DNA of 64,000 bases from Nodosilinea sp. FACHB-131 (GTDB taxonomy: Bacteria > Cyanobacteriota > Cyanobacteriia > Phormidesmidales > Phormidesmidaceae), in NCBI RefSeq assembly GCF_014695395.1, contig NZ_JACJOF010000038.1, positions 124,001-188,000 on the forward strand, read 5' to 3'. The notes under the pieces are model-generated. The model saw nothing but the letters and a program-made list of their open reading frames with translations, was not told where the DNA came from and ran no database searches. Shown here piece by piece: positions 51,465 to 60,688 of the stretch (positions are counted from its first letter, which is position 1; each line of letters begins with the position of its first letter). A program made the translations under genes and the position numbers.

Positions 51465-53669
51465 ATGACGGTGGCCACCACGCAATCGATTCCGGCTTTT
51501 TGCGAAGGCATTCAGCACTTTGGGGAGCTGCCTCCCGAGTTCGCGGCCTATGGTCAGTCGGCGGCGATCGCCCCAGAGCAAACCGCCGTGTCTTCCCCCA
51601 GCGAGCCGGTAGCCGTCTACCAGACCCTGCTGGCTGCCGATGCGCTGCGCTACCTCACCCTACAAGTCACCGCCAGCAAAGAGTCGGGCCACCCCGGCGG
51701 GTTTGCGAGTATTGCTGAGGCGATCGCCTCCCTAGTCATGTTGGGCCACAAAAACATCATTACCGAGGTCGGCCACCACGCCCCCGGCTTCTACAGCAAT
51801 GTGTTTTTGGATCGCTCCCTAGAGGATATGGGGATTGAAACCGTACAGCAGCTGTGCGATCGCTTTCGCGAGACCCACGGTCTGCTAGGTCACCTGTCTG
51901 GCCAAATTCCCGGCCTGCTCAACCCCGCCGGACCGCTGGGTCAGGGCCAGCACTTCGCCATGGTCGGAGCCAAGCTGCACCCCGGCGTCCTGTTTCCCGT
52001 CACCATCGGCGATGGGGGGCTGGGCGAACCCTACATCATGAGCAGCTTTGGCCACTTCAATACCGCCTACCCCACCGTTACCAATTTTCTACCCATCCTG
52101 GTGTGGAATGGCTACAGCCAGGAGCACCACAGCATGGTCTCGACCAAGTCCAACCAGGCCATGATCGACTACTGGCGCGGCAACGGCTTCCAAGAGGTAA
52201 TACTGGTCGATGCCAAAGACTTCGACGATGCCAACCAGCCTGGCGATTACGTAGACAGTACTGCCTTCTCCTTTCCCCAGCGGTTTGCCTTTACCCAAGC
52301 CGTGCTCGAAGCCACTGATAAAGCGGCCAAGCTCGCTCTGGGCGGCACCCTCAGCGTGCTGATCGTCAAACAGCTTAAGGGGGCCGGTGTCCACAAGCGC
52401 GGCGCTCAGTCCCACAACCTCTACCCCGGCGACTCCCTCCAGCGCGACTACATCGTCAGCGCCCTCACCACCCGCGCCCTGCATCCCGACGCCTGGGCGC
52501 TGGTGCGCACCAACTATGAGCGTTCCATGGGCGGTCCTGGCGCTAAAACAGCGGTCACAGAATCAGTACTGCCCCTGGCCGATCTGGGTTCTCTGCCCCT
52601 CAACGAATTTCCTGTTGGGGGTGACAAGCAGGTGGCCACCACGGCCATGGGTGCTCTGGTGGGCTATGTGGGTCAGCAAGATGCGCAGTTTGTAGTCACT
52701 AACGCCGACGGCAACGCCGCCTCCGGCATCAACAACATCAACCAGGCGCTCAAAATCATTCACCCCACCACCGACGCCACCTACTTCCAGCAGCCCCAGG
52801 GTCAGGTGTACGAACCCCTTAGCGAAGACGCCTGCGCTGGGCTCGCCGCTGCCCAGGCCCTGTTTGGCGCTCGCACTCTCTGGTGCTCCTACGAATCTTT
52901 TGCGATCAATGGCCTGCCAATTTGGCAGACTGTCACCCAAGCGATGGCCGAGTTGCGCCGCCCGACTCCGTCTACGATCGCCCTGTTTACCGCTGGAGCC
53001 TTGGAACAGGGCCGCAATGGCTGGACTCACCAGCGCCCTGAGGTGGAGAACTATTTTGCGGGCATGCTGCGCAACGGCAACGTGTACGCGCTCTTTCCCA
53101 CCGACGCCAACAGCATTCAGGTGTGCTACGACTGGGCTTTGGCGACTCGTAACAAAGGCATCACGATCACGGCCAGCAAGTCGCCCCTGCCCGTTCGCAC
53201 CACCTTTGAGCAGACCCGCCGCGCCCTAGCCGAGGGAGCGGTAACCTTGACCAGCATCGCTGGCGATAAAACCGTTGTGTTTGCCGTGATCGGCGATATG
53301 ACTCTGATACCTGTTTTTGAGGCGGCTGAACAGTTAGCGGTTAAGGGCATTGGCAGCCGCATTGTGTCAGTGGTCAATCCCCGTCAGCTCTATCGCCCTA
53401 CCGACGTTGCTTGGGATATGTGCTCTGAGCCGGACAGTAGTTTCTTGGACGACGCTGGGTTCGAGCGGCTCTTTGGTGGCGACGTGCTGATTGGGGTGAC
53501 GGGGGGGTCGAGCGCCATGCTCGAACCCATCATGCTGCGCAGTACTGCTCCTCGCGACACCTTTTGCTGGAGACGGGGCGAAACCACCGCCAGCGCTGGT
53601 CAGATTATGGCGCTCAACGGCCTTACCGCCGACGAGTTTGTAGCCAGGTCTACGGCGCTGCTAGGCTAA
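51465..53669 (+). CDS. Phosphoketolase/transketolase-like thiamine diphosphate enzyme
   Basis: 734 residues. The ThDP-binding GDGGLGEP is near residue 182, with ESGHPGGF near 70 and HHAPGFYS. The second half has WCSYESFAING (about 473) and FPTDANSIQ (about 544), which resemble phosphoketolase SYEAF and PPDAN motifs. It is too short and divergent for typical XFP (about 790 residues), and it lacks transketolase signatures. I recall close relatives in other cyanobacteria annotated simply as transketolase. The substrate is likely a sugar phosphate, but this is not proven. Monocistronic, ended by the terminator at 53707. Confidence 0.87.
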   Translation: MTVATTQSIPAFCEGIQHFGELPPEFAAYGQSAAIAPEQTAVSSPSEPVAVYQTLLAADALRYLTLQVTASKESGHPGGFASIAEAIASLVMLGHKNIITEVGHHAPGFYSNVFLDRSLEDMGIETVQQLCDRFRETHGLLGHLSGQIPGLLNPAGPLGQGQHFAMVGAKLHPGVLFPVTIGDGGLGEPYIMSSFGHFNTAYPTVTNFLPILVWNGYSQEHHSMVSTKSNQAMIDYWRGNGFQEVILVDAKDFDDANQPGDYVDSTAFSFPQRFAFTQAVLEATDKAAKLALGGTLSVLIVKQLKGAGVHKRGAQSHNLYPGDSLQRDYIVSALTTRALHPDAWALVRTNYERSMGGPGAKTAVTESVLPLADLGSLPLNEFPVGGDKQVATTAMGALVGYVGQQDAQFVVTNADGNAASGINNINQALKIIHPTTDATYFQQPQGQVYEPLSEDACAGLAAAQALFGARTLWCSYESFAINGLPIWQTVTQAMAELRRPTPSTIALFTAGALEQGRNGWTHQRPEVENYFAGMLRNGNVYALFPTDANSIQVCYDWALATRNKGITITASKSPLPVRTTFEQTRRALAEGAVTLTSIAGDKTVVFAVIGDMTLIPVFEAAEQLAVKGIGSRIVSVVNPRQLYRPTDVAWDMCSEPDSSFLDDAGFERLFGGDVLIGVTGGSSAMLEPIMLRSTAPRDTFCWRRGETTASAGQIMALNGLTADEFVARSTALLG

Positions 53670-53706
53670 GGTCTGATCCAGCCGTCCGTGTGGCCATAGC
53701 GGCCCC

Positions 53707-53763
53707 AAAAACAAAAATAGCCGATGGCTTAGTAGAGTCGAAGCCGTCGGCTATTTTTGTTTT
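53707..53763. terminator. Bidirectional terminator
   Basis: A 23-bp stem with one wobble: the left arm starts AAAACAAAAATAGCCGA (53707 on) and the right arm ends GGCTATTTTTGTTTT (53763). T-runs lie on both strands, between two convergent genes. Confidence 0.93.
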
Positions 53764-53810
53764 GCTAATCCCGAATTTCAGTTGGGTTATCCCCAACGGG
53801 ATGGGGAGTT

Positions 53811-54554
53811 TTATTCTCCAGCAGCCGGCGCTGAGTCTTGGGCTCGAATGTAGTTGAGCACTTCAGTAGAGGGAAAGAGTCGCACCTGTTGAAGTTGAGC
53901 GTCGAGTTCAGGATCGCTGTTGCTGGTCATGGTAGCCAGCAACCACTCGAGCGAAAGCACTTGTACCACAATGCCGGCGGCGGCTTCGGCATCAGACTCC
54001 TCGTAGCGATCGAGCAGCGTTTGCAGATCGTTGCGCGAGAAAAACATGGGCAGTGATGCCTGGCCATCCTGATTGATGGTCAGGTAAGGACCGTCTGCCC
54101 CCTGGCGAGCTATGAACAGGGGCACCCCTTGAAAATTGGACTGGAGCGCGATCGCTGTATCCAACTCATCGCCAATGGGAAGATACAGCAGCGGCACCTT
54201 CTCTTCATCGCCGAGGACTGTCTCTTGGTACAGGGTACCGAGATCCACCAGAGCCACCTCAGCGCTGGGATCTTCTTCTTGAGCGCGGGTCAAAAACTCT
54301 TCAGCCGCCTCGCCATCAATAAACACTACGGGCACCTTAACTTCCTGATCATCGACCTCGGCCGCAGCGGTGAGAGGTTGACCGTCAGAGTTCAAAATTA
54401 CAAAGACCGGCACCTGCTCAAGTTTGTCAACAATGGCCTCTTCGCCCAAAGCGGTGGCGGGTAGAGGCATCGTCAGACTCCCCCCCAGCAAGCTGCCGCT
54501 AACCAGGGTCATTAGGGGAAGAGGCCGTAGAAGGGAAGAAAAGAGGTGTTTCAT
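53811..54554 (-). CDS. Tic22-like exported protein
   Basis: 247 residues with a signal peptide (LMTLVSGSLLGGSLTMPLPA; cleavage near ATA-LG at 36). The mature part has a repeated beta-alpha layout: KLEQVPVFVILNSDGQPL and the second block FQGVPLFIARQGADG, with VPLLYLPIGDE between, as in Tic22/Slr0924-type proteins. Cyanobacterial Tic22 acts in the periplasm or thylakoid as a chaperone for outer membrane and other proteins. I chose the ATG at 54552-54554. It is monocistronic, next to tRNA-Pro. Confidence 0.88.
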   Translation of the reverse strand: MKHLFSSLLRPLPLMTLVSGSLLGGSLTMPLPATALGEEAIVDKLEQVPVFVILNSDGQPLTAAAEVDDQEVKVPVVFIDGEAAEEFLTRAQEEDPSAEVALVDLGTLYQETVLGDEEKVPLLYLPIGDELDTAIALQSNFQGVPLFIARQGADGPYLTINQDGQASLPMFFSRNDLQTLLDRYEESDAEAAAGIVVQVLSLEWLLATMTSNSDPELDAQLQQVRLFPSTEVLNYIRAQDSAPAAGE

Positions 54555-54699
54555 AGGGTGTTTCTGCGTAGCGTAACGGCAAAGAAGCAGGCGGATTATC
54601 GTCAATATCCTGACTATAAATACTACAAACCAACAGTATGTTTTGTGGCTCCCTGTGACAGTCCTACTATCTGCCTAAAGCAAGCCACTATACTCAAAA

Positions 54700-54773
54700 T
54701 CGGGATGACAGGATTTGAACCTGCGACATCCTGCTCCCAAAGCAGGCGCGCTACCAAGCTGCGCTACATCCCG
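54700..54773 (-). tRNA. tRNA-Pro(TGG)
   Basis: A 74-base cloverleaf on the minus strand. The acceptor stem is CGGGATG with CATCCCG, the anticodon stem CCTGC/GCAGG holds loop TTTGGGA with anticodon TGG, and the T arm has GGTTCAAATCC. The discriminator is A and CCA is not encoded. The C at position 1 is typical for proline tRNA. Confidence 0.97.
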
Positions 54774-54864
54774 TAGACCAACATGCCCACCAGTATAGCC
54801 TGCTTTTCTGCTGGTACAGCATGGCTCATGCCTAGATGAACGTCCTTATCAATACAGGTTCCCT

Positions 54865-55278
54865 ATGGCTAGCCCAGCCTATCCCCTTGAGCAGCTGCCT
54901 GGTTTGAGTGCCGCCCATGCTCAAGGGATGGCCCAGCTGGGCTTAACAAGCACTGACCAACTCCGTCGCTATGGGGCCACAGTAGACCATCGCCAAATCC
55001 TGGCCAAAAAAATGCAGGTGCCCCTGCGCTACGTCACTAAGTGGGTGATTTTGGCAGAATTGGCTCGGGTGCCAGCCGTGGGTTGTGAGTTTAACGGGCT
55101 GCTGCTGCACGCTGGCATTATCTCAGTGGCGCAGCTGGCTGATGCTACGGCCCAAGGGCTTTATACCCGGCTGCGGCGGCTACATGTGGCTACTCTGCAG
55201 CGCAACGACCTGTGCCCTACCCCTGACCAAGTCAGTCTCTGGATTCAACAGGCCAAAGCCCTTGCTCGCTCAGCCTAA
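54865..55278 (+). CDS. DUF4332-like helix-hairpin-helix protein
   Basis: 137 residues, all-helical and soluble. It opens with LEQLPGLSAAHAQGMAQLGL, a helix-hairpin-helix-like segment as found at the start of DUF4332, and a second such part follows near VAQLADATAQGLYTRLRRL. These folds often bind DNA or proteins non-specifically. Function unknown. The gene is solitary; no clear ribosome binding site precedes its ATG. Confidence 0.75.
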   Translation: MASPAYPLEQLPGLSAAHAQGMAQLGLTSTDQLRRYGATVDHRQILAKKMQVPLRYVTKWVILAELARVPAVGCEFNGLLLHAGIISVAQLADATAQGLYTRLRRLHVATLQRNDLCPTPDQVSLWIQQAKALARSA

Positions 55279-55397
55279 ATTCAGAAGACAGACGGCATTC
55301 TCAGGATTGTTAGCTGGTTGAAATTTTTGATGTGGCTTGGGGCATGACCTGCCGACTGGTTAACACTTTGCTGATCGCTCTGCGCCCTATGCTGGCC

Positions 55398-55919
55398 CTA
55401 ATCCGGGTACCAAAACATGCCCTTGATGCCTTCGGGATCGGGCATAAAACCTAGACCCTTATAAAACTCAACCACCTGCGGGTCAGCAAATAACGTCACG
55501 TTGCTAATATCTTCGCTGCGCAGTTTTTTGATCAGCTGGCGCATAAGCTCTTTGCCTAAACCACGCCCTTGAAAGTCAGGATGCACAACTACATCCCAGA
55601 TCGTGGCGTTAAAGGCGTGGTCAGAGGTAGCGCGAGAAAAGCCGACTAGGCGGCGCCGCGCGCCGCGCTGCTCCCACATGGTGACAACTAAATAGCTGTG
55701 CTGAATGGCTTTTTTAACTTTGCGAATGGGGCGGCGGGCCCAGCCCACAGCGTTGCACAACTCTTCGAGTTCGTAGAGGTCAAGGTCGCGATCGGTGCTA
55801 AACACGATGGTTGACCCTTCACCCTGCTCAGGCAGAGCTTCTAAGACGGTACCTGCCGACCTTGTTTCTCCGGACGCAGCGCCATCAGATCCGACAAAAA
55901 GACTTTTCCAAAAACCCAT
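55398..55919 (-). CDS. GNAT acetyltransferase, Ycf52/NSI-like
   Basis: 173 residues. The acetyl-CoA motif is [19 protein letters not shown] (about 112-130; Q-x-x-G-x-G/A type). It includes [10 protein letters not shown] near the end and a linker-like N-terminus [10 protein letters not shown]. The family corresponds to algal plastid Ycf52 and the plant plastid acetyltransferase NSI, which acetylates photosynthesis proteins and is needed for state transitions. The cyanobacterial substrate is unknown. I chose the ATG at 55917-55919. Confidence 0.85.
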   Translation of the reverse strand: MGFWKSLFVGSDGAASGETRSAGTVLEALPEQGEGSTIVFSTDRDLDLYELEELCNAVGWARRPIRKVKKAIQHSYLVVTMWEQRGARRRLVGFSRATSDHAFNATIWDVVVHPDFQGRGLGKELMRQLIKKLRSEDISNVTLFADPQVVEFYKGLGFMPDPEGIKGMFWYPD

Positions 55920-56275
55920 GCAGGTCCTGTCTGATAATGAAGTGGCACAACGCTCAGCAGTATAAGTCAAGCACCTCAATAGCGCGGCACATTGGCTACG
56001 GCTAAGGGTTAGACTTAAAAGCCTGACGACCGTTTCTCATAGTATATCCCCATAAAATCCCTATGCTTCTGGTAATACTGGAGATTTATGTGGGCTGCAG
56101 GAGGGCTCTGTCTTAAGGAGTGTGTAGGCGATCGCAGCCTGAGCCTTCAAGGTGCGCTGTAGTTCCTTTGGGTGTCTGCCGCCGCTGCCCCAGTACTTAG
56201 GAGGTTCCCCCGACGACAACGGTGGCCAAAAGCGTTAGGACGGGGATAGATTCTTGCTTTTGCTAGGGTTTCCTG
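55920..56275. other. Intergenic region, GNAT / ACT-like gene
   Basis: 356 bases between divergent genes without a gene or strong repeat. AT-richer 56030-56075 is the likely promoter part. No clear boxes. Confidence 0.3.
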
Positions 56276-57040
56276 ATGCGGCAAATGCTAACGTTACCTC
56301 CATGGAGTTCCATCCTTCCCACCATGGCCGCTGGCTTAAACCCCTCAACGGTTGAGCTGTTGAAGCGCTTCAACCGAGCTTTCCCTCAATTTTATGAGCA
56401 GTTCGTCAGCAGCGAGATTCAGCTGCAAAACTTGCGCTTGGCCTACCAGCTCTATAAGCAGCGCAAGGCTGTGCTCGACATTAAGCCCGAGGGCAACAAA
56501 AGCGCGCTGCACTTTGTCTATCGCAACCAATCATTTTTGCTGAGCGACATTTTTGGGGTGCTAGCGGCCTACGGGCTGACCATTCACAATCTCAGTCTCT
56601 ACGGGCAGATCTATCCGCCCATGCTGGTGTTTATTAAGTTGGTAGTGTCTCGAGGGGGTAAGGCCCTCAGCCCTAAGACTACTGACAATGTCTGCCGCGC
56701 TATTCAAGAAACTCTGGCGGGACATTTTGAAGTAGAAGAAATGCTGACCGTGGAGTTCAACCTCAATGCCGGGCTCGAACGGGTAGAGACAGAGTTTTAC
56801 GTGGATCCAGTTTTTCATCTGCCGGCGCTACTAATCGAAGCTGACAACCAGCCAGGACTTTTTTATAAGGTGATGTACGCCATCTGGCAAGAAGATCTGC
56901 TAGTAGTTAACGCCAACCTATTGGTGTGGCGGGGGCGTACTCGGCTCATTCTTTACTTACTTGGGCCCAACGAGAGCCTGATTCCGGACTACTTGGGGCA
57001 AAAAATTGCTGAGGGCATGCGCTACCGCTTAATGAGCTAG
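56276..57040 (+). CDS. ACT-domain-like conserved cyanobacterial protein
   Basis: 254 residues, soluble. Two ACT-like beta-alpha-beta segments are seen: about 78-140 (FLLSDIFGVLAAYGLTIHNL) and 185-240 (IEADNQPGLFYKVMYAIWQE then VVNANLLVWRGR), similar to the C-terminal ACT pair of GlnD. No nucleotidyltransferase or HD domain is present. It may bind an amino acid or glutamine and act as a sensor; this is an inference from the fold. AGGG lies eight bases before ATG 56276; ATG 56324 is an alternative. The hydrolase gene follows 40 bases later. Confidence 0.75.
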   Translation: MRQMLTLPPWSSILPTMAAGLNPSTVELLKRFNRAFPQFYEQFVSSEIQLQNLRLAYQLYKQRKAVLDIKPEGNKSALHFVYRNQSFLLSDIFGVLAAYGLTIHNLSLYGQIYPPMLVFIKLVVSRGGKALSPKTTDNVCRAIQETLAGHFEVEEMLTVEFNLNAGLERVETEFYVDPVFHLPALLIEADNQPGLFYKVMYAIWQEDLLVVNANLLVWRGRTRLILYLLGPNESLIPDYLGQKIAEGMRYRLMS

Positions 57041-57059
57041 GGTACGATGGTCATAGCCC

Positions 57060-57072
57060 GGCCTCAGAGGCC
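57060..57072 (+). promoter_or_regulatory. Palindrome over the hydrolase ribosome binding site
   Basis: GGCCTC-A-GAGGCC, a 6+1+6 dyad that contains the AGAGG ribosome binding site of the hydrolase gene, whose ATG is at 57081. In RNA it could hide the site, although a one-base loop would force the inner pairs open. Confidence 0.3.
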
Positions 57073-57080
57073 ATGACCCT

Positions 57081-58025
57081 ATGGCCACCGCCACAGTCTT
57101 TGGTGTACCCCACTATTATCAGCTCACCAACGAGGGTGAGGCCCCGCCTCTAGTTTTTATTCACGGCTGGTTGCTCAGCCATCGGTATTGGCAACCGCTA
57201 ATTGATGGGCTGCGTATTGATTACCCCTGCCTGTCCTACGACCTGCGGGGATTTGGCGAATCTCGCCACGGCCTTGAGCACCACATCCCAGGTATTCCTG
57301 CTGCTGCCCAATGCTGGGGAGCTTCGGGATCGCCCTACGGTTTGGGGGCCTATGCCCGTGACTTAGCGGCGCTGCTAGAGCAGCTCAACCTGGGCCCGGT
57401 GTGGCTAGTGGGCCATTCTCTTGGCGGTAGCCTGGCGCTGTGGATGGCCCACTGCTACCCGCAACTGGTGCAGGGAGTGGTCTGTCTGAATGCGGGCGGT
57501 GGTCTTTACCTGGACCGGGAGTTTCAGCAGTTTCGCCAGGCGGGTCAGTACATTGTGGGCTGGCGACGACCTTGGTTAGGGCGATTGCCGCTGCTGCCGC
57601 TGCTGCTCACCCGCATGATGGTGCACCAGCCGTTGGACTACCGCTGGGGCCGCGATCGCTGCCTCGATCTGCTCCAGGCAGACCCCGCCGCTGCCCTGGG
57701 CTCCCTGCTAGAATCAACCACCGAAGCTGAAGTGCACCTGCTGCCCCGGCTAGTGGCTACGCTCAAGCAGCCGGTGTACTTTATCGCGGGTCGCCAAGAC
57801 CAAGTCATGAACCTGCGCTATGTGCACCACTTAGCAGGCTATCTCCAAGGTGGCTGCCCAGGAGAACTTCCGGTCATTGAAATTGAAAACTGCGGCCATT
57901 TGGCCATGCTAGAACAGCCTCAGATGGTCACTCAAGCACTGCGAAGTATTCTCAAAACCCACTGCTTCAATTCAGAAAGAGCTGATCGCAATGGGGAAAA
58001 AGATTCTCAATTTTGCCAGGGCTAG
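57081..58025 (+). CDS. Alpha/beta hydrolase
   Basis: 314 residues. The oxyanion region is FIHGWLLSHRYW (about 26-37), the nucleophile elbow GHSLGGS with Ser near 113, the acid likely D in GRQDQVM and the His in ENCGHLAML. A lid of about 60 residues lies between strands 6 and 7. It fits the general esterase/lipase or haloperoxidase-like group; the substrate is unknown. It follows the ACT-like gene by 40 bases and may be co-transcribed. Confidence 0.87.
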   Translation: MATATVFGVPHYYQLTNEGEAPPLVFIHGWLLSHRYWQPLIDGLRIDYPCLSYDLRGFGESRHGLEHHIPGIPAAAQCWGASGSPYGLGAYARDLAALLEQLNLGPVWLVGHSLGGSLALWMAHCYPQLVQGVVCLNAGGGLYLDREFQQFRQAGQYIVGWRRPWLGRLPLLPLLLTRMMVHQPLDYRWGRDRCLDLLQADPAAALGSLLESTTEAEVHLLPRLVATLKQPVYFIAGRQDQVMNLRYVHHLAGYLQGGCPGELPVIEIENCGHLAMLEQPQMVTQALRSILKTHCFNSERADRNGEKDSQFCQG

Positions 58026-58078
58026 CGCATGAAGCGATGGCCAGAACCCATGACGAATTTTAATCACGTACAAAACAA

Positions 58079-58121
58079 AAGAGATGCCGACGACTGGCCG
58101 TGTTTCGTCTCGGCATCTCTT
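58079..58121. terminator. Hairpin after the hydrolase gene
   Basis: AAGAGATGCCGA (58079-58090) pairs with TCGGCATCTCTT (58110-58121), loop 19 bases. The plus strand lacks a long T-run after it (TCTGG), so termination strength is uncertain; the minus strand has TTTTGTTTTG. Confidence 0.7.
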
Positions 58122-58691
58122 CTGGTTCGCTCCTCACACATTTATACTATAGGCCTGCTCTAGGAAAATGTCACCCCCTAAAACCTGGTTGAACGAACAG
58201 TTTTTCTTATGGAAATTTAGGGGTAAAGCTGCCCGGTGGGGCGATCGCCTTATCATGCAACCTATTAGCTGGCTACAGGGCTTTAGAGAGATAGCAAACT
58301 GAGCTCAACTAACTAAGCTGTTTAATAGAAAGAATAAGAGAAAGGATCCGTAGAATGTCGCCGGTTAGCTAAAGGTGCTACGGGAAATTACGGGATCTCT
58401 GTATTAGTATTGGATGGTTTACGTAACCTTCACGATGACAAATTTACACGAGTCTGAAACAAGTCAGGTTTGCTGCTGTTGCAGAACTGTTTGAACTGGA
58501 GGAAGCGTTTAAATTCGAGAACCCATGCCCGTTGTGATGAGGCCAGTCGATAGCGGCTGATAACCCGCCTGTTCCCGATGGAGTGGTAGTCTACCCAGTG
58601 AGTGCTGCTGACATTACTCACTCGTCCTGAGCGATCGCACCTACCCTTTGCCCCATGGTCACGGTCTGTACCGTTTAGCCCAGCTATTGCT
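58122..58691. other. Non-coding region upstream of the Crp-type regulator
   Basis: 570 bases without a supported gene. GGTTTACGTAACC near 58416-58428 contains the palindrome TTACGTAA and may be a site for the downstream regulator; it does not fit NtcA spacing (GTA-N8-TAC) exactly. A minus-strand frame at 58430-58717 lacks any motif. Confidence 0.35.
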
Positions 58692-59426
58692 ATGCAATCA
58701 TCTCCTCGCTCCGACAATGCCCGACCGTTCTTGACCTGGCAGCGTATTACCGACTGGGCCCATGCCCACTATAGGGCCAGAACCTTTAATAAAGACGAGC
58801 GCATTCCCGCTCGCTCTGGGCTGCTATACCTAGTTGAGCGGGGCTCCGTGCGACTGGTGGGCAGCGCCCAGGGTGCTGAGATGGCTCCGGAGTTGGCTGG
58901 CCCAGAGCTAGATGAATCCGGCGATGACGATACCGTCGACGGGTTAGCGGTCGGGTTAAGTGAAGAGGCATTTCTAGGGTTTGTCGGGGCTGGTCAGCCC
59001 TTTGAAATTGTGGCTCAGTCGCCCTTCCTGCTGCAAAGTTTTGCCCACGTCGATCAGACCACCGTGATTTGGTTGTACTGGAGCGATCTTGACAATTGGC
59101 CTCACTTTCGGCGAGAGGTGCTCGACGCCTTTCGCTACCAACACCAGCGCAAGCTGCTGTGGCTAAGCACCCTGGGCCAGCGGCGCACGATTGATCGCCT
59201 GCTCGGCTTTCTCACCCTGCTAATTGAAGAATTTGGCGAGCCCTACGAGTCTGGCTACTACCTGCCCTGGTCCCTCACCCACGCCCAGATTGGCAGCGCC
59301 ATTGGTTCCACTCGGGTGACGGTGACCCGGCTGATGGGCAAGCTGCGCCAGCGCAAGCTGATTCACATTCACAAAGATGGCTTGATTGCGATTCCAGGCG
59401 ACCCAGCAACAATCCGGGAGGCATAG
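58692..59426 (+). CDS. Crp/Fnr-family transcriptional regulator
   Basis: 244 residues. A cNMP-binding-like beta roll spans about 25-135, but the canonical RxS/T cAMP motif is not seen and an acidic insert (ELDESGDDDTVDGL) interrupts it. The long C helix is about 136-165, and the winged HTH about 185-235 with IGSAIGSTRVTVTRLMGKLR. It resembles a paralogue of NtcA rather than a cAMP sensor. I chose ATG 58692; the frame upstream is open but without family similarity. It converges with rbcR across 26 bases. Confidence 0.85.
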   Translation: MQSSPRSDNARPFLTWQRITDWAHAHYRARTFNKDERIPARSGLLYLVERGSVRLVGSAQGAEMAPELAGPELDESGDDDTVDGLAVGLSEEAFLGFVGAGQPFEIVAQSPFLLQSFAHVDQTTVIWLYWSDLDNWPHFRREVLDAFRYQHQRKLLWLSTLGQRRTIDRLLGFLTLLIEEFGEPYESGYYLPWSLTHAQIGSAIGSTRVTVTRLMGKLRQRKLIHIHKDGLIAIPGDPATIREA

Positions 59427-59452
59427 GTAGGCTGGCCTCGTGCGGAAATCCT

Positions 59453-60475
59453 CTAAGGGCTGAGGTTAAGTGGCTCTGGCGGTGGAGCGGTGGGCTTGGT
59501 GCCGTTCTTGTCAGTCCCGTTCTTCTCCGCGCCTATGGGTTTGAAGTTTAGGGGTAGGTTGGTGAACTGGGGCAAAATCTCAGCGGTAAAAGCAGCGGCG
59601 GCCTTAGAACGATAACGGTTGGGGTTAAAGATCACTGACAGGGTGCGGTTGACAACCACTGCATCGATCTTGGCCCGGTGCAGTACCCCCATCTGCAACT
59701 CTTTCTCGATCGCTGAGTTCGACACAAAGGCCACTCCCAACCCTGACTGCACAGCGGTTTTAATCGCCTCAATGGAGTTGAGCTCCATCTCAATTTTGAG
59801 ACGGCGGGTTTCGATGCCGCAGCGGGTCAGTACCTGGTCGATCACCTTACGAATGGTTGACTGCGAATCCAGGGCGATGAAGTGCAGCTTGTAGAGGTCT
59901 TCTCGCTGAATCACTGCTTGACTGGCCAGCGGATGATACATCGGCATGATCAGTGCGAGTTCGTCCTCGGCGTAGGGCACTCTTTCTAAAGAGTCCTGTA
60001 GTTCGGGAGGCAGTTCGCCACCAATAATCGCTAGGTCAACCTGGCCATTGGCCACACTCCAGGCCGTGCGGCGGGTGGAGTGCACATGCAGCTGCACCGC
60101 CACATCGGCGTACTTTTGGCGAAAGAGGCCAATCATGCGGGGTAGCAAGTAAGTGCCGGTAGTTTGGCTGGCGCCGATAATCAAGGTGCCCCCCTGCAAG
60201 TTTTGCAGATCCTCAATGGCGCGGCAGGTCTCCTGACACAAGCTCAGGATGCGATCGCCGTAGCTCAGTAGCAAATGCCCGGCCTCGGTGAGCTGCGCCC
60301 GTCGTCCACCCCGATCAAACAGCGGCACATCTAGCTGGCGCTCTAGGTTTTGCACCTGAAGGCTGACCGCTGGCTGAGACACGTATAAACTGTCTGCCGC
60401 TCGTTTGAAGCTGCCCTCCGCTGCAATAGCTTTGAGAATACGCAGCTGATCGAGGGTAAAGGGAAGGTCAGACAT
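59453..60475 (-). CDS. rbcR: LysR-type regulator RbcR
   Basis: 341 residues. The start [20 protein letters not shown] with [20 protein letters not shown] is the characteristic RbcR/Ycf30 N-terminus, with winged HTH at 6-65 and the ligand-binding domain about 95-300 ([20 protein letters not shown]). RbcR controls Rubisco and carbon-uptake genes in response to metabolites of photorespiration and NADPH state. A Thr/Pro/Asn-rich tail ends it. I chose ATG 60473-60475; ATG 60479-60481 is two codons upstream. raf1 in the same window serves the same enzyme but is not adjacent. Confidence 0.94.
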   Translation of the reverse strand: MSDLPFTLDQLRILKAIAAEGSFKRAADSLYVSQPAVSLQVQNLERQLDVPLFDRGGRRAQLTEAGHLLLSYGDRILSLCQETCRAIEDLQNLQGGTLIIGASQTTGTYLLPRMIGLFRQKYADVAVQLHVHSTRRTAWSVANGQVDLAIIGGELPPELQDSLERVPYAEDELALIMPMYHPLASQAVIQREDLYKLHFIALDSQSTIRKVIDQVLTRCGIETRRLKIEMELNSIEAIKTAVQSGLGVAFVSNSAIEKELQMGVLHRAKIDAVVVNRTLSVIFNPNRYRSKAAAAFTAEILPQFTNLPLNFKPIGAEKNGTDKNGTKPTAPPPEPLNLSP

Positions 60476-60688
60476 GGGCATTAACCCTAACGTACGATAA
60501 TCCTGGGCTGCCAACAAACCATGATAGTAATACAGGCTACTCCCCGTGGTGCCACCGCACCACCCCTGGGTAAACTAATGACCCAAGCTCATGCCTTTTA
60601 AGGCCGGTGCTGAATTAAGTCTGCCATCCCTAGATTACTTGGTTCGGGACACTCAACACCAAAATTTAGAGCGAGACCCTAAGGATTT

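Noticed and set aside
54546-54776. Plus-strand frame across tRNA-Pro
   Set aside because: Antisense translation of the tRNA gene; no coding motif outside it.
58401-58430. NtcA site upstream of the Crp-type regulator
   Set aside because: The best match has ten instead of eight bases between GTA and TAC, so it does not meet the consensus.
58430-58717. Minus-strand frame upstream of the Crp-type gene
   Set aside because: No family similarity or ribosome binding site; overlaps the start of the supported gene.
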